Assembly (NCBI GenBank): GCA_900230115.1
Contig: LT907983.1
Location: 3,177,001 to 3,241,000, forward strand
DNA from: Spirosomataceae bacterium TFI 002
GTDB lineage: Bacteria > Bacteroidota > Bacteroidia > Cytophagales > Spirosomataceae
Reading direction: 5' to 3'
DNA: 64,000 nt
A program made the translations under genes and the position numbers. Under the pieces are notes generated by a model. It was not told the origin of the DNA. It saw only the letters and a list, made by a program, of their open reading frames with translations, and made no database searches. Of this stretch, positions 52,271-62,246 are shown piece by piece. Every line of letters begins with the position of its first letter. Positions within the stretch are counted from its first letter, which is position 1.

Positions 52271-55129
52271 TTATCTAATTACCTCAACCCAGCCTTTGAA
52301 GATTGTTTTGCTTGAGTTTTCTTCAAGTCTTACAAAGCTTACACTGATTTCGTAGAAATATGTTCCCGCCGCAACTATTTTGCCATCAGTTTTTCTTCCG
52401 TCCCAGTTGAGTTCATTTCCAATTCCTTCAGCTATAAGTAAGCCGTTGCGGTCATATATTTTGTAAGATATTTCCTTTACAAATGCAGGACAATTCATTG
52501 GCTGGAACGTGTCATTCTTTCCGTCACCGTTTGGTGAGAAAACATTTGGAAAGCTAATTAGCTCACAGTTATCGGCACATACCATGTTACTTTTAGAGCT
52601 CTCTACTCCCAAACTAGATACAGCAGAAACAGTATAGCAACCTGCAAAACCCTCACTTGAGTTTTTGCGATGGTCATAATTTCTGACGCTTCCGGGTTGC
52701 GAGACTGCAATTTGATTCATGGTTCCATCTTGGAATCTTGAGTAGTAAACATTGTACCTTACAATGTCTGTTCTGCAATTTTGACCATTTGACGACACTG
52801 GGTTTGTCCACGAAAGCTTGTTAGTGAATGTGTTGGCATTACAAAAATCTTCCTGAGTTAAACCTTCACATCCATTATTTTCCAATGAAAGAATTGGTGG
52901 ACATGGTGGTGTGCGATCTGCAGGTGTAGCACATACTTCTTGAGATAAGTTAGGCAATAGACCAATTCCAAATTTTGGATCTATTTTGTCGTAAATACCT
53001 ACAGTCTCTATTCTGTAGCAATATTCTATGTTGTTTTGAATATTCAGTGATATATCTCCGTCTTGTTGCTTGTTATCTGCCCCTGTGTCTAAATAATCAT
53101 AGGTATTTGATGCCCCAACAGTTTGCTCGGCAATCATATTAAATATTCCTGGATTAGCTTTGTCTTCTCTGTAAATAAAGTGGGTTTGATTGTCATTGTT
53201 CCATGGGACATTCGCTTCCCAAAATAATCTTACCGATTTGTCGTCTGGAGTTGCACTTAATCTCACTGAACTCGCTGCCGGTGCTTCTCCTAACAGAGTG
53301 CCTCCCTCTACAAAGAATGCAACTTTGTATTTATAAACTAAGTCAGTTGTATTAAGATTGATGTCGTTAAAGATTGTATCTGGGGCTGCAGCACTTAAGT
53401 CGGTAGTGATATTGGCAATTATTTCAAAATTCTCACCGCCAAGTCCAGTCGTGCGGGAAAGTTGATAGGAATAAGGACCTGCAAAATCAGATAATTGGAA
53501 TCCTAGAGGTCTTGTCCAAGTTACATCTATTTTACCGCTTGTTAAGTTTGTTTCTTTAACAGAAACCTTGGTGATAACTGGAACACTTTTTGGCAACTCA
53601 CTTCCAATACAAAACTCAATTGATGGAGAACTTTGCATATTGTTGAAATCTGAAACTTCAATATCCGACACTAATCGATAGCTGTAGATAACTCCTTTTA
53701 CAGCATTTTTGTCAACAAAACTTGTATCTCCTAAAGCGACTTCACCAATTTTCTTATAGTTCCATGAGTCAGGCATGCCCTGAGCACATACAGCTGGATT
53801 AAGGCCGCTACAACCTTCTTTGCGATAAACTTCAATTACGCCTCCACGGCTACAATTAAGGTACGGACGCCAAGTTAACGACACCCCTTCATCTGATGCA
53901 ACTCCAAATAAACCAATAGGTCGAGCTGGGTTGACATTAATTTTCATTGTTTTAATGTCCGTAAGTTGAGTTAGAAATCGTCCCGGGAAATCTTCAACTT
54001 TGAAAAGAACATCATATGACTGCTCACGTACATGTGCACAGTTGGTTTGCCATTGGAATTGTCCTTTTACAGGAGAAACGGTCGAGGTAGAAGTAAATGT
54101 CGCAGCGTCATTAGGAATAAACTGCTCGAATTTACCCGCGGCATTGATATTATAGATTCCGCCAGAAGTTGTAATTTTTAATTTTTGGTCAATATCCTCA
54201 TCGGTTCCTATTACTTCAAACTTTATAAGCTCTCCAGCTTCTACGCACAAGTCAGGAGGAACAGTGATTTCGGGTCGAATATTATCGGTTTCAACGACAA
54301 TAATCTGCATATCACGTACTATTTCGCCTATTTTTATAAAGCTTCCATCCGGTGCTTTTCGCCACTCTTCTACTACGAAAGCGACATTGTATTGCCCTAT
54401 TTTTCGAGGGGCATCCCAAGTGAGGTCTCCTGTTCTCGCGTCAATTCTAAAAATGGCTTCTCCATTTTCTTGTTCATTTAAAATAGGTGCATCTCCAAGC
54501 GTAGTTGGTGACTTGTACCCTTCTATAAAAACTCCTATACCATCACCTTCCGTTCTTGTTTGCCTTGGAGTAGTTAATCTATATGCCAAGCTATCACCAT
54601 CTAAGTCAAACGCCCCTGGGTTGTGAATAAACCTTGAGCCAATTGCTGCGGAGTCCACTGGGATATTCAGCAAAACTGGAGTGCTGTTTAGGCCAATTTG
54701 TGAGTTAATTACAATAGTTGTTTGAATAAAGAATGTAATTTTATCTGAGGGTTGTGGCAGGTTTATGGTGCCTTCATTTCTATTGGGAATACCACAGGAG
54801 AGGGTGTATATTCCTGGAGCGGGAAAAGTAAAAACAGTGTCATATATGTTTTGAACAGTGGTAGAGCTAATAAATACTTTTGACTTTCGAGATACCTCGT
54901 AAGATGTATTACTATTGCTTCTTAGTCCAAAGAATATCACAACGTTCTCTTGGGCATCATTCGCACTTTTTCCGTTTAGTTCGTCAGTATATGTTGTGAC
55001 AGTAACTTTGTATGTTAATGAGGTAGATGATATCCTTGTTGCCGTAATTTCTCCTGCACGCAAGTGTGTAGCACTAACATTATAAGCACACAAAAACAGA
55101 GAAATCACCAATAAAAGTATTTTTTTCAA
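52271..55129 (-). CDS. Large surface protein with gliding-motility-type (CHU_C) T9SS sorting domain
   Basis: A 952-aa protein: signal peptide (about 1-20, ending NVSA) then THLRAGEI, a start common in Bacteroidota gliding-associated proteins; cadherin/Ig-like repeats (SLAYRLTTPRQT, IFRIDARTGDLTWDAP); several fibronectin-III-like domains (about 400-850); and a C-terminal CHU_C domain (FPNVFSPNGDGKNDTFQ, YKIYDRNGLL, WDGRKTDGKIVAAGTYFYEI). The tail directs export by the type IX system with surface anchoring (type B). Many Cys suggest disulfides. Role in adhesion or motility is inferred. It is monocistronic. Confidence 0.9.
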   Translation of the reverse strand: MKKILLLVISLFLCAYNVSATHLRAGEITATRISSTSLTYKVTVTTYTDELNGKSANDAQENVVIFFGLRSNSNTSYEVSRKSKVFISSTTVQNIYDTVFTFPAPGIYTLSCGIPNRNEGTINLPQPSDKITFFIQTTIVINSQIGLNSTPVLLNIPVDSAAIGSRFIHNPGAFDLDGDSLAYRLTTPRQTRTEGDGIGVFIEGYKSPTTLGDAPILNEQENGEAIFRIDARTGDLTWDAPRKIGQYNVAFVVEEWRKAPDGSFIKIGEIVRDMQIIVVETDNIRPEITVPPDLCVEAGELIKFEVIGTDEDIDQKLKITTSGGIYNINAAGKFEQFIPNDAATFTSTSTVSPVKGQFQWQTNCAHVREQSYDVLFKVEDFPGRFLTQLTDIKTMKINVNPARPIGLFGVASDEGVSLTWRPYLNCSRGGVIEVYRKEGCSGLNPAVCAQGMPDSWNYKKIGEVALGDTSFVDKNAVKGVIYSYRLVSDIEVSDFNNMQSSPSIEFCIGSELPKSVPVITKVSVKETNLTSGKIDVTWTRPLGFQLSDFAGPYSYQLSRTTGLGGENFEIIANITTDLSAAAPDTIFNDINLNTTDLVYKYKVAFFVEGGTLLGEAPAASSVRLSATPDDKSVRLFWEANVPWNNDNQTHFIYREDKANPGIFNMIAEQTVGASNTYDYLDTGADNKQQDGDISLNIQNNIEYCYRIETVGIYDKIDPKFGIGLLPNLSQEVCATPADRTPPCPPILSLENNGCEGLTQEDFCNANTFTNKLSWTNPVSSNGQNCRTDIVRYNVYYSRFQDGTMNQIAVSQPGSVRNYDHRKNSSEGFAGCYTVSAVSSLGVESSKSNMVCADNCELISFPNVFSPNGDGKNDTFQPMNCPAFVKEISYKIYDRNGLLIAEGIGNELNWDGRKTDGKIVAAGTYFYEISVSFVRLEENSSKTIFKGWVEVIR

Positions 55130-55513
55130 TTCAGTAAGGTTTATAGTCAGTACGAGAAATAACGCTTAAAGATGGGTACATATTCTTAAAATCATATATT
55201 TCACTCGCTAAAGATGTAAAAAATCATGTATTTCAAAAACAAAAACTTTCCACAAGTTAATATATGAGTAATTAATAATATCGAAACGAGAAAACGGCAT
55301 ACATGGTTTAAGTAAATATCTTTTTAGCAGTGTGCTATTGCTCAAACTGGTTTTATTTTGGATTAAACTAACTTTTATAAATCTAAAAAAAACGCTTTAA
55401 TTTTGATTTAGAACGGTTTGGTGCTTACTTTTGGTTGATTTTTTGAAGGGTCTAAAAAAGGACTTTTCAAAGGTTGATAAAATTTTACAAACCAAATTTT
55501 AAAACGGAAATAT
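55130..55513 (+). other. 384-bp divergent intergenic region between the surface protein and sdhC
   Basis: AT-rich without coding character. It contains the sdh promoter (55402-55433) and a leader of about 75 nt. I see no clear promoter for the minus-strand gene and no riboswitch-like structure. Confidence 0.6.
55402..55433 (+). promoter_or_regulatory. Promoter of sdhCAB
   Basis: TTTG (55402-55405), a 20-nt spacer and TACTTTTG (55426-55433), a full match to TAnnTTTG. The same -7 octamer is used at 61376-61383. Confidence 0.6.
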
Positions 55514-56290
55514 ATGTCTTGGTTGACCAAAACATTAACAAGCTCGATTGGAAAGAAAGTGCTGATGGCCTTAACAGGTTTATTTTTATGTACTTTTTTG
55601 ATCATTCACCTCATCGGAAACTTGCAATTGCTCAAGGATGATGGCGGTTATGCATTCAACACTTACGCAGTGTTTATGACTAGCAACCCATTGATCAAAA
55701 CTACTTCATACCTTTTGTATGCAAGTATTCTTTTTCATGCATTTTGGGGGCTTTACATTACTTGGCAGAACAAAAAGGCTAGACCTGTGGGATATGCCAA
55801 GGTTAATCAGTCATCTACTTTGGCTAGTAGAAACATGGCTGTTTTGGGTACTATTGTTTTGGTTTACATTGCTGTTCATATGGCAGATTTTTGGGCTGAG
55901 TACAAATTCGGACATATGCCTTATGTGTCATACACGGAAAACTTGAATTCTGGTGCTATTGAGTCAACTCCAATGGAAGCTGGGTATGTACAAGAGTCAA
56001 AGATGGTTGAGTCTTATGATCAATCAAACTTGAGCAAAACCACGATAGTGAAAGATCTTTACACTGAGGTTGCTGAAGCATTTAAGAATCCGTTAATTTC
56101 AATTTTCTATGTGTTGGCTATGATAGCAATGGGATATCACCTTGCTCATGGATTTCAAAGTGGTTTTCAGACATTGGGAATTAACCATCCAAAATATTCG
56201 CCTTTTATTAAGAATGTTGGTATTTGGATTTTTGCAATTCTAATACCAGCTGGATTTGCGGTGTTACCGCTCTATTTTTTAATTAAGTAA
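55514..56290 (+). CDS. sdhC: Succinate dehydrogenase cytochrome b subunit
   Basis: A 258-aa protein with five membrane helices, the single-subunit diheme (type B) anchor found in Bacteroidota. Candidate haem ligands are the His residues in [28 protein letters not shown] and [16 protein letters not shown]. It anchors SdhA and SdhB to the inner membrane and passes electrons to menaquinone. An 80-residue loop between helices 3 and 4 is longer than in Wolinella FrdC. First gene of sdhCAB. Confidence 0.93.
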   Translation: MSWLTKTLTSSIGKKVLMALTGLFLCTFLIIHLIGNLQLLKDDGGYAFNTYAVFMTSNPLIKTTSYLLYASILFHAFWGLYITWQNKKARPVGYAKVNQSSTLASRNMAVLGTIVLVYIAVHMADFWAEYKFGHMPYVSYTENLNSGAIESTPMEAGYVQESKMVESYDQSNLSKTTIVKDLYTEVAEAFKNPLISIFYVLAMIAMGYHLAHGFQSGFQTLGINHPKYSPFIKNVGIWIFAILIPAGFAVLPLYFLIK

Positions 56291-56307
56291 TAAAGTATAC
56301 TATAGAT

Positions 56308-58299
56308 ATGGCAGAAGGAACATTGAAATTGGAATCTAAAGTACCTCAGGGTCCCATCGACAAGAAATGGACTACTTATAGGTCTACAGTTCCTCTTGTA
56401 AACCCAGCTAACAAGAGAAGTATTGAAGTAATTGTAGTGGGTACTGGTCTTGCAGGTGCGTCTGCTGCTGCAACTTTGGCAGAATTGGGCTACAAGGTGA
56501 AAGCGTTTTGTTTTCAAGATTCTCCAAGAAGGGCACACTCGATTGCAGCTCAAGGAGGTATAAATGCTGCGAAAAATTATCAAAATGATGGAGACTCAGT
56601 CTATCGTTTGTTTTACGACACCATTAAAGGTGGAGATTACCGCTCAAGAGAGGGTAATGTTCACAGGTTAGCAGAGGTTTCTGCCAATATTATAGATCAA
56701 TGTGTTGCACAAGGTGTTCCTTTTGCTCGCGAGTACGGAGGAATGCTTTCCAATAGATCTTTTGGAGGTGTTCAAGTACAAAGAACTTTTTATGCTGCTG
56801 GTCAGACAGGTCAACAATTGTTGCTTGGGGCTTATTCGGCATTAGAACGTCAAGTTGGAATGGGTACAGTAGAGATGTACACAAGACATGAAATGCTTGA
56901 GGTGGTCAAAATTGATGGCAAAGCGAGAGGTATTATTGCCAAAAACTTGGTAACAGGTGAATTGGAAAGGCACTTTGGACATGCAGTTGTTTTGGCATCA
57001 GGAGGTTACGGAAACGTATTTTATCTTTCTACCAACGCAATGGGCTCTAATGTAACTGCAGCCTGGAAAGCTCACAAGCAAGGTGCTGCAATGGCAAACC
57101 CTTGTTTTACTCAAATTCACCCAACTTGTATTCCGGTTTCTGGAGATCATCAATCGAAATTGACATTGATGTCTGAGTCATTGAGAAACGACGGAAGAAT
57201 ATGGGTTCCAAAAGCAAAGAACGATACAAGAAAAGCGATAGATATTCCTGAAGAGGAAAGAGATTATTACCTTGAAAGAAGATACCCTGCATTTGGTAAC
57301 TTGGTTCCGCGTGATGTAGCATCTCGTGCTGCAAAAGAGCGTTGTGATGCAGGTTATGGTGTTGGGGCTTCTAAGATGGCCGTTTATTTAGATTTTGAAG
57401 CTGCCTTTGAAAGATACGGAAAGACAGAAGCTAATAAGCAAAACCTTCAAAACCCATCACATGAGGATATCATCACAATGGGTAGAGCTGTTGTGAAAGA
57501 GAAATATGGTAACCTTTTTGAAATGTATAAGCAGATCACTGGGGAAGATCCTTATCAAGTCCCAATGAGAATATATCCTGCTGTTCATTACACTATGGGT
57601 GGTCTTTGGGTAGATTATAACTTAATGACTAATGTTCCTGGCTTGTATGCTGCTGGAGAAGCTAATTTCTCTGATCACGGTGCAAACAGACTTGGAGCTT
57701 CTGCCCTAATGCAAGGACTTGCTGATGGATATTTTGTGTTGCCATACACCATTGGATCTTATTTAGCAGGTGAAATTAGAACTGGAGCGATCTCAACCGA
57801 TCATCCTGCTTTTGTTGAAGCTGAGAAGGCTGTACAAGAGCGTACAGATAAGTTGATGAGCATAAAAGGAACAAAGTCACCAGAGTCTTTCCACAAAAGG
57901 TTAGGATTGATCATGTGGAATAAGTGTGGGATGGCAAGAAATGCTCCTCATTTGAAAGAAGCAATTGCTGAAATTCAAGAGCTTAAAAAAGAGTTTTGGA
58001 GTGATTTAAGAATCCTTGGAGATGCAGATGGTTTCAACCCTGAGTTAGATAAAGCAGGACGTGTTGCTGACTTTATTGAGCTAGGCGAGTTAATGTGTGT
58101 TGACGCATTGAACAGGGAAGAGTCTTGTGGAGGTCACTTCAGAGAAGAACACCAAACTCCAGAAGGAGAAGCTAAAAGAGATGACGAGAACTACATGTAT
58201 GTAGCTGCCTGGGAATATGCAGGCGAAAGCAACTGGTTACTCAACAAAGAGCCTCTAGAATACGAAAACATCAAAATTGCTCAAAGAAGTTATAAGTAA
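56308..58299 (+). CDS. sdhA: Succinate dehydrogenase/fumarate reductase flavoprotein subunit
   Basis: A 663-aa flavoprotein. The FAD-binding [17 protein letters not shown] turn, the covalent-FAD histidine His77 in [11 protein letters not shown], the active-site [10 protein letters not shown] region and [21 protein letters not shown] with [18 protein letters not shown] are all present. The length matches the type B enzymes. It catalyses succinate oxidation in the TCA cycle, or the reverse. It starts 17 bp after sdhC. Confidence 0.96.
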   Translation: MAEGTLKLESKVPQGPIDKKWTTYRSTVPLVNPANKRSIEVIVVGTGLAGASAAATLAELGYKVKAFCFQDSPRRAHSIAAQGGINAAKNYQNDGDSVYRLFYDTIKGGDYRSREGNVHRLAEVSANIIDQCVAQGVPFAREYGGMLSNRSFGGVQVQRTFYAAGQTGQQLLLGAYSALERQVGMGTVEMYTRHEMLEVVKIDGKARGIIAKNLVTGELERHFGHAVVLASGGYGNVFYLSTNAMGSNVTAAWKAHKQGAAMANPCFTQIHPTCIPVSGDHQSKLTLMSESLRNDGRIWVPKAKNDTRKAIDIPEEERDYYLERRYPAFGNLVPRDVASRAAKERCDAGYGVGASKMAVYLDFEAAFERYGKTEANKQNLQNPSHEDIITMGRAVVKEKYGNLFEMYKQITGEDPYQVPMRIYPAVHYTMGGLWVDYNLMTNVPGLYAAGEANFSDHGANRLGASALMQGLADGYFVLPYTIGSYLAGEIRTGAISTDHPAFVEAEKAVQERTDKLMSIKGTKSPESFHKRLGLIMWNKCGMARNAPHLKEAIAEIQELKKEFWSDLRILGDADGFNPELDKAGRVADFIELGELMCVDALNREESCGGHFREEHQTPEGEAKRDDENYMYVAAWEYAGESNWLLNKEPLEYENIKIAQRSYK

Positions 58300-58334
58300 A
58301 CCTGGTTTGAACTTATAAATTAGAAAATTGAACT

Positions 58335-59099
58335 ATGGAAGGTAATATGAATATCACACTCAAAGTGTGGAGACAAAAAAATAACAATACAAAAGGTTAC
58401 TTTGAAACTCACGAAGTAGGAGGTGTATCGGCCGATATGTCTTTCCTAGAAATGTTCGATGTTTTGAATGAGCAACTTATTTCTGACAACAAAGAGCCTA
58501 TTGCTTTCGATCACGATTGCAGAGAGGGTATATGTGGAATGTGTTCTATGTATATCAATGGTCAACCTCATGGGCCTCTTAAAGGTGTTACAACTTGTCA
58601 GCTTCACATGAGGAGTTTTAATGACGGAGATACCATTGTAGTAGAACCTTGGAGATCAACTGCTTTCCCAATAGTTAAAGACTTAGCTGTAGACAGAAAA
58701 GCATTTGACAACATAATTGCTGCTGGTGGTTATATTTCTGTTAATACAGGAAATGCACAAGATGCAAACTCGCTTCCTATTCCTAAGGAAGATGCTGATA
58801 AAGCATTTATGGCGGCAGCTTGTATTGGTTGTGGAGCCTGTGTTGCTGCTTGTAAAAATGCTTCTGCAATGCTTTTTGTATCTGCCAAAGTTTCTCAATT
58901 GGCTCTTTTGCCACAAGGAGAGCCGGAGCGTCAAGAGCGTGCAAAACATATGGTGGCTCAAATGGATGCAGAAGGTTTTGGATCATGTACAAACACAGGT
59001 GCTTGTTATGCAGAATGTCCAAAAGAAATTTCTTTGGAAAATATCGCAAGATTAAATAGAGAATATTTAGGAGCAAGTTTAGCTTCAAGTGAGGCGTAA
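58335..59099 (+). CDS. sdhB: Succinate dehydrogenase iron-sulfur subunit
   Basis: A 254-aa protein with all cluster ligands: Cys62, Cys67, Cys70 and Cys88 for the 2Fe-2S cluster (CREGICGMC ... TTC), then Cys163/166/169/173 ([11 protein letters not shown]) and Cys218/224/228 ([11 protein letters not shown]) for the 4Fe-4S and 3Fe-4S clusters. It connects SdhA to the haem anchor. It starts 35 bp after sdhA and ends the operon. Confidence 0.96.
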   Translation: MEGNMNITLKVWRQKNNNTKGYFETHEVGGVSADMSFLEMFDVLNEQLISDNKEPIAFDHDCREGICGMCSMYINGQPHGPLKGVTTCQLHMRSFNDGDTIVVEPWRSTAFPIVKDLAVDRKAFDNIIAAGGYISVNTGNAQDANSLPIPKEDADKAFMAAACIGCGACVAACKNASAMLFVSAKVSQLALLPQGEPERQERAKHMVAQMDAEGFGSCTNTGACYAECPKEISLENIARLNREYLGASLASSEA

Positions 59100-59136
59100 G
59101 CCAAGTTTATAAATATCATTAGTATATTCGCAGATC

Positions 59137-59170
59137 AAAGTTCAAACTTTCATGGTTTGGACTTTTCTGT
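59137..59170 (+). terminator. Probable terminator after sdhB
   Basis: A stem of 11 bp with one G-U pair (59137-59147 with 59155-59165) and a 7-nt loop; the following tract (TCTGTTT) is a weak T-run. It ends just before the next ATG, so some read-through into the glycosyltransferase gene is possible. Confidence 0.5.
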
Positions 59171-59173
59171 TTA

Positions 59174-60805
59174 ATGGCAATACTCAAAATGCAATACTCA
59201 AAATCTAAATTTATACTTATAGGCCTTCTATTTGTCGTAGGTGTCATACTTAGGATTTTGTATTTTGGAGATATTCCTAATGGATTGCAGCAAGACGAAG
59301 CATCCATTGCTTACGAGACTCTTTCGCTGATAAAAACTGGAGCAGATCGCTGGGGGATCTCTTGGCCGGTGTACTTTATCTCATGGGGGAGTGGTCAGAA
59401 TACCTTGTATGCTTACTTATCCATGCCATTCGTATGGCTATTTGGAAATACTGATTTTGCAATTCGATTTTTGAGTTTGATTTTAGGGCTTGGTACTATT
59501 TTGTTGAGTTATAAGCTCATAATGAAAATCTATGCCAATCAGCTTTTAGCACTTTTCTGTGCTCTGTTTTTTCTTTTTGAGCCTTGGCATTTCATGCAAT
59601 CGCGATGGGCATTTGAAGGTAATATCATTCCATTTTTTATCCTTTGGAGTATCTTAGCATTGTTAGTTGGTATTGAGCATTCCAAGGATTTTGATGGGTC
59701 AAAAAACTCAAAACGTAAAATTATTTTTGCTTTTGCTCCAATCGCTTTCTTGTTCTATTGTTCAGCGATCACATTGTTTATTGTTCCTTTCTTTTTTATT
59801 GGATTCGTGATTTTGTTTTGGAAGGAAATATGGGCACAAAAGAAGCTTTTTGCTTATGCTTTAGGAGTTTTAATCGTGCTTACGTTGCCTTTTTTGCTTT
59901 TCATATTGAAAAATAATATTCTTAAACATGATCTCTTTTTTGAGGCGTATTTGCCCTTTAGTATTCCGCAAATGCTAGATGATAGAGCAGTGTTGCCATC
60001 AAGTTTTGGAGATATTAAGGCAATGTTTTTAAGCAACTTGGATTTTTTGAAAAACGGTTTTGATGATGGAAGAGGCTATAATATCATTACTGGGAAAGTA
60101 AGTCATTATGTGCTCTTTATGGCAATACCAGGATTTTTGTATTTGCTTTTTGAAAAGAATAGAAAATCCAAACTAATACTGTTTTGGGCAATTGCATCTA
60201 GTATAGTTCCTTTTCTATTTATAAGTAACTTGAATAGGACTGCAACTTTGCAAACAGCGATTTCATTAATAATTCCTATTGGGATATACTTTACCATTCG
60301 TGAGTTTCACTCGTTTCGTAGGAATGTTATTCTAGGGATATTGGCTGTGATGATCGCTTTTCAGAGCCTTACTTTTTATAAATCTTATTTTTTTACCTTT
60401 CCAGCTTACTCACATGAGTTTTTTGAAGAAGGTTTTGAAGAAGCTTTAAAAGAATCACTTATACTCGAAAAAGAAGGTGAAAAAATAGCTGTGACGGGTA
60501 ACTTGATTTTTAATTATGTTTATGCTGCTTATTACGCGAATTTTGATCCAGCACTTTTTCACAAATCTAACTGGAAGCTTGAACAGCACGCTCAAGTGTT
60601 TGACTTTGGGCCTTTTGTTATGTTAGGGAAATTGTATTATGATGTAGTTCCTTATCCTCAAAATGTAGAAAAGCTCTCCAAAGAAAATACCTTTTTGTCT
60701 GTTATTAGAACTGAAGATTCACCACTTGATTTTCCTCATGAAATCTTATTTTCGAATGAAAGGTGGAGGGTTATGCGATATACTCCTATCAAGGAAATAG
60801 ATTAA
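59174..60805 (+). CDS. GT39-like/ArnT-like membrane glycosyltransferase
   Basis: A 543-aa protein with about 11 membrane helices. The Asp41-Glu42 pair in LQQDEASIAY, in the first periplasmic loop, is the catalytic motif of GT-C enzymes using a polyprenyl-phosphate sugar. The C-terminal extracytoplasmic part (about 410-543) is soluble. It probably transfers a sugar to an envelope acceptor; donor and acceptor are unknown. Two ATGs (59174, 59189) are possible because a 14-bp tandem duplication covers the start. It overlaps the convergent idi by 4 bp. Confidence 0.82.
   Translation: MAILKMQYSKSKFILIGLLFVVGVILRILYFGDIPNGLQQDEASIAYETLSLIKTGADRWGISWPVYFISWGSGQNTLYAYLSMPFVWLFGNTDFAIRFLSLILGLGTILLSYKLIMKIYANQLLALFCALFFLFEPWHFMQSRWAFEGNIIPFFILWSILALLVGIEHSKDFDGSKNSKRKIIFAFAPIAFLFYCSAITLFIVPFFFIGFVILFWKEIWAQKKLFAYALGVLIVLTLPFLLFILKNNILKHDLFFEAYLPFSIPQMLDDRAVLPSSFGDIKAMFLSNLDFLKNGFDDGRGYNIITGKVSHYVLFMAIPGFLYLLFEKNRKSKLILFWAIASSIVPFLFISNLNRTATLQTAISLIIPIGIYFTIREFHSFRRNVILGILAVMIAFQSLTFYKSYFFTFPAYSHEFFEEGFEEALKESLILEKEGEKIAVTGNLIFNYVYAAYYANFDPALFHKSNWKLEQHAQVFDFGPFVMLGKLYYDVVPYPQNVEKLSKENTFLSVIRTEDSPLDFPHEILFSNERWRVMRYTPIKEID
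59177..59204 (+). repeat. Tandem duplication of 14 bp over the start of the glycosyltransferase gene
   Basis: GCAATACTCAAAAT at 59177-59190 is repeated exactly at 59191-59204. It duplicates the start-codon neighbourhood, giving two in-frame ATGs 15 bp apart. Confidence 0.85.
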
Positions 60806-61320
60806 ATTTTATTCATTATTTCGCGAAACCAAAAGGTAAAGTTTTCTGGCTGAGAAAGAATTTCTTTTTTTATATCATCCGTGTTAACCCATTTGTAGGC
60901 AGCGACTTCTGCAGGGTTTACTTCGAAAGTGTCATCGAAGGTTCCGAGATAAACATGATCAATTTCATTTTCAATCAATCCATTAGCAAATTTTGCTTCG
61001 TAGGCAAACGTAAAATCGTATGTGAGAGAACAGCTAATCCCCATCTCTTCAGTTAACCTTCTTTCTGCGGCAGTTTTCATTTCTTCTCCTATGTATGGGT
61101 GCCCACAGCAAGCATTTGTCCATAAGCCAGGTGAGTGATATTTATGTAAAGCTCTCTGATGAATCAGCATTTCACCTTTATTATTGAAAATTAAAACGGA
61201 AAATGCTCTGTGACGTAGGCCTTTGAGGTGAACATCCATTTTTTCACCTGAACCAATAATTTCGTCCAATTCATTTACAAGTGGAACAATAATACGGGGA
61301 TTAGGAGTTAAATTTACCAT
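60802..61320 (-). CDS. idi: Isopentenyl-diphosphate delta-isomerase (type I)
   Basis: A 172-aa NUDIX enzyme that interconverts IPP and DMAPP in isoprenoid synthesis. Cys72 with His74 (ACCGHP), His31 and His37 (HLKGLRHRAF), Glu91 and Glu117/Glu119 (ENEIDHVYLG) correspond to the catalytic and metal-binding residues of type I Idi. The length is normal. It is transcribed divergently from the pentonate genes, with 83 bp between. Confidence 0.94.
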   Translation of the reverse strand: MVNLTPNPRIIVPLVNELDEIIGSGEKMDVHLKGLRHRAFSVLIFNNKGEMLIHQRALHKYHSPGLWTNACCGHPYIGEEMKTAAERRLTEEMGISCSLTYDFTFAYEAKFANGLIENEIDHVYLGTFDDTFEVNPAEVAAYKWVNTDDIKKEILSQPENFTFWFREIMNKI

Positions 61321-61353
61321 TGTGCGAAATAAACAACAAAGATTAGGATTGTG

Positions 61354-61383
61354 TTTGACTAAGTACTGTTATTTTTACTTTTG
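61354..61383 (+). promoter_or_regulatory. Promoter of the pentonate/aldehyde dehydrogenase operon
   Basis: TTTG (61354-61357), an 18-nt spacer and TACTTTTG (61376-61383), a full TAnnTTTG match, 20 bp before the first ATG. Confidence 0.6.
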
Positions 61384-61403
61384 GTCGTTAGAATAACTAA
61401 GAA

Positions 61404-62246
61404 ATGAAAATATATAAAACTAGTAAGGGCTTTGTAATTGCCAATGAAAACGAATTTTACTTATCAAAACATAAAAGTTGGGATGAGTTTATTAATCGTG
61501 AAAATCTAAATTTTGAATTACAAAGAGAGATTCAGAAGCTTACTTCTGATATTGATAACAGGTCATTGATTTTAGACTTTCTAGAAGCACCTATCCAGAA
61601 TCAAGAGGTTTGGGCCTCTGGGGTGACTTATATGCGAAGCAAAAATGCCAGAATGGAAGAGTCGAAAGATTCAGGAGGAGGTGATTTTTACGATAGAGTC
61701 TATGATGCTGCTAGACCTGAACTTTTTTTTAAGGCAACAGCCACGAGAGTTGTTGGTCATGGAGATGATGTAAGAATAAGAAAAGATTCTAAATGGAATG
61801 TGCCGGAGCCTGAGTTAACTCTTTTTACCAATTCTAAAGGTCAAATTCAAGGGTATACTATTGGTAACGACATGAGTTCTCGAGATATAGAGGGCGAAAA
61901 TCCATTGTATCTTCCTCAAGCGAAAACATATGACAAAAGTGCTGCATTAGGCCCATGTATCTTAGTTCCTGATGAACCAATAGACCCAAGCACAGAGATT
62001 ACCTTAGAGATAGTGAGAGGTAGTTCTGTTGTGTTTAAGCAAAGTATCGAAATCAACCAAATGAAGCGTGGTCACAAGGAATTGGTAGATTATCTTTTTG
62101 CGGAATGTTCTTTTCCAAATGGTTGTTTTTTAATGACAGGAACGGGGATTATCCCACCAGATGAGTTTACATTAGCTGTAAATGACATTGTGAATATTTA
62201 TATTGAAGGAATAGGAAAACTTACGAATACCGTAAAAACGAAATGA
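61404..62246 (+). CDS. FAH-family 2-keto-3-deoxy-pentonate dehydratase (KdaD/XylX-like)
   Basis: A 280-aa fumarylacetoacetate-hydrolase-fold enzyme. Glu135, Glu137 (WNVPEPEL) and Asp156 (IGNDMSSRD) have the spacing of the Mg ligands of 2-keto-3-deoxy-D-arabinonate dehydratase, and [14 protein letters not shown] is the block typical of that subgroup. The expected reaction is 2-keto-3-deoxy-pentonate to 2-oxoglutarate semialdehyde. The next gene encodes the enzyme for that semialdehyde and overlaps by 4 bp. Plain FAH activity is unlikely on sequence grounds. Confidence 0.85.
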   Translation: MKIYKTSKGFVIANENEFYLSKHKSWDEFINRENLNFELQREIQKLTSDIDNRSLILDFLEAPIQNQEVWASGVTYMRSKNARMEESKDSGGGDFYDRVYDAARPELFFKATATRVVGHGDDVRIRKDSKWNVPEPELTLFTNSKGQIQGYTIGNDMSSRDIEGENPLYLPQAKTYDKSAALGPCILVPDEPIDPSTEITLEIVRGSSVVFKQSIEINQMKRGHKELVDYLFAECSFPNGCFLMTGTGIIPPDEFTLAVNDIVNIYIEGIGKLTNTVKTK

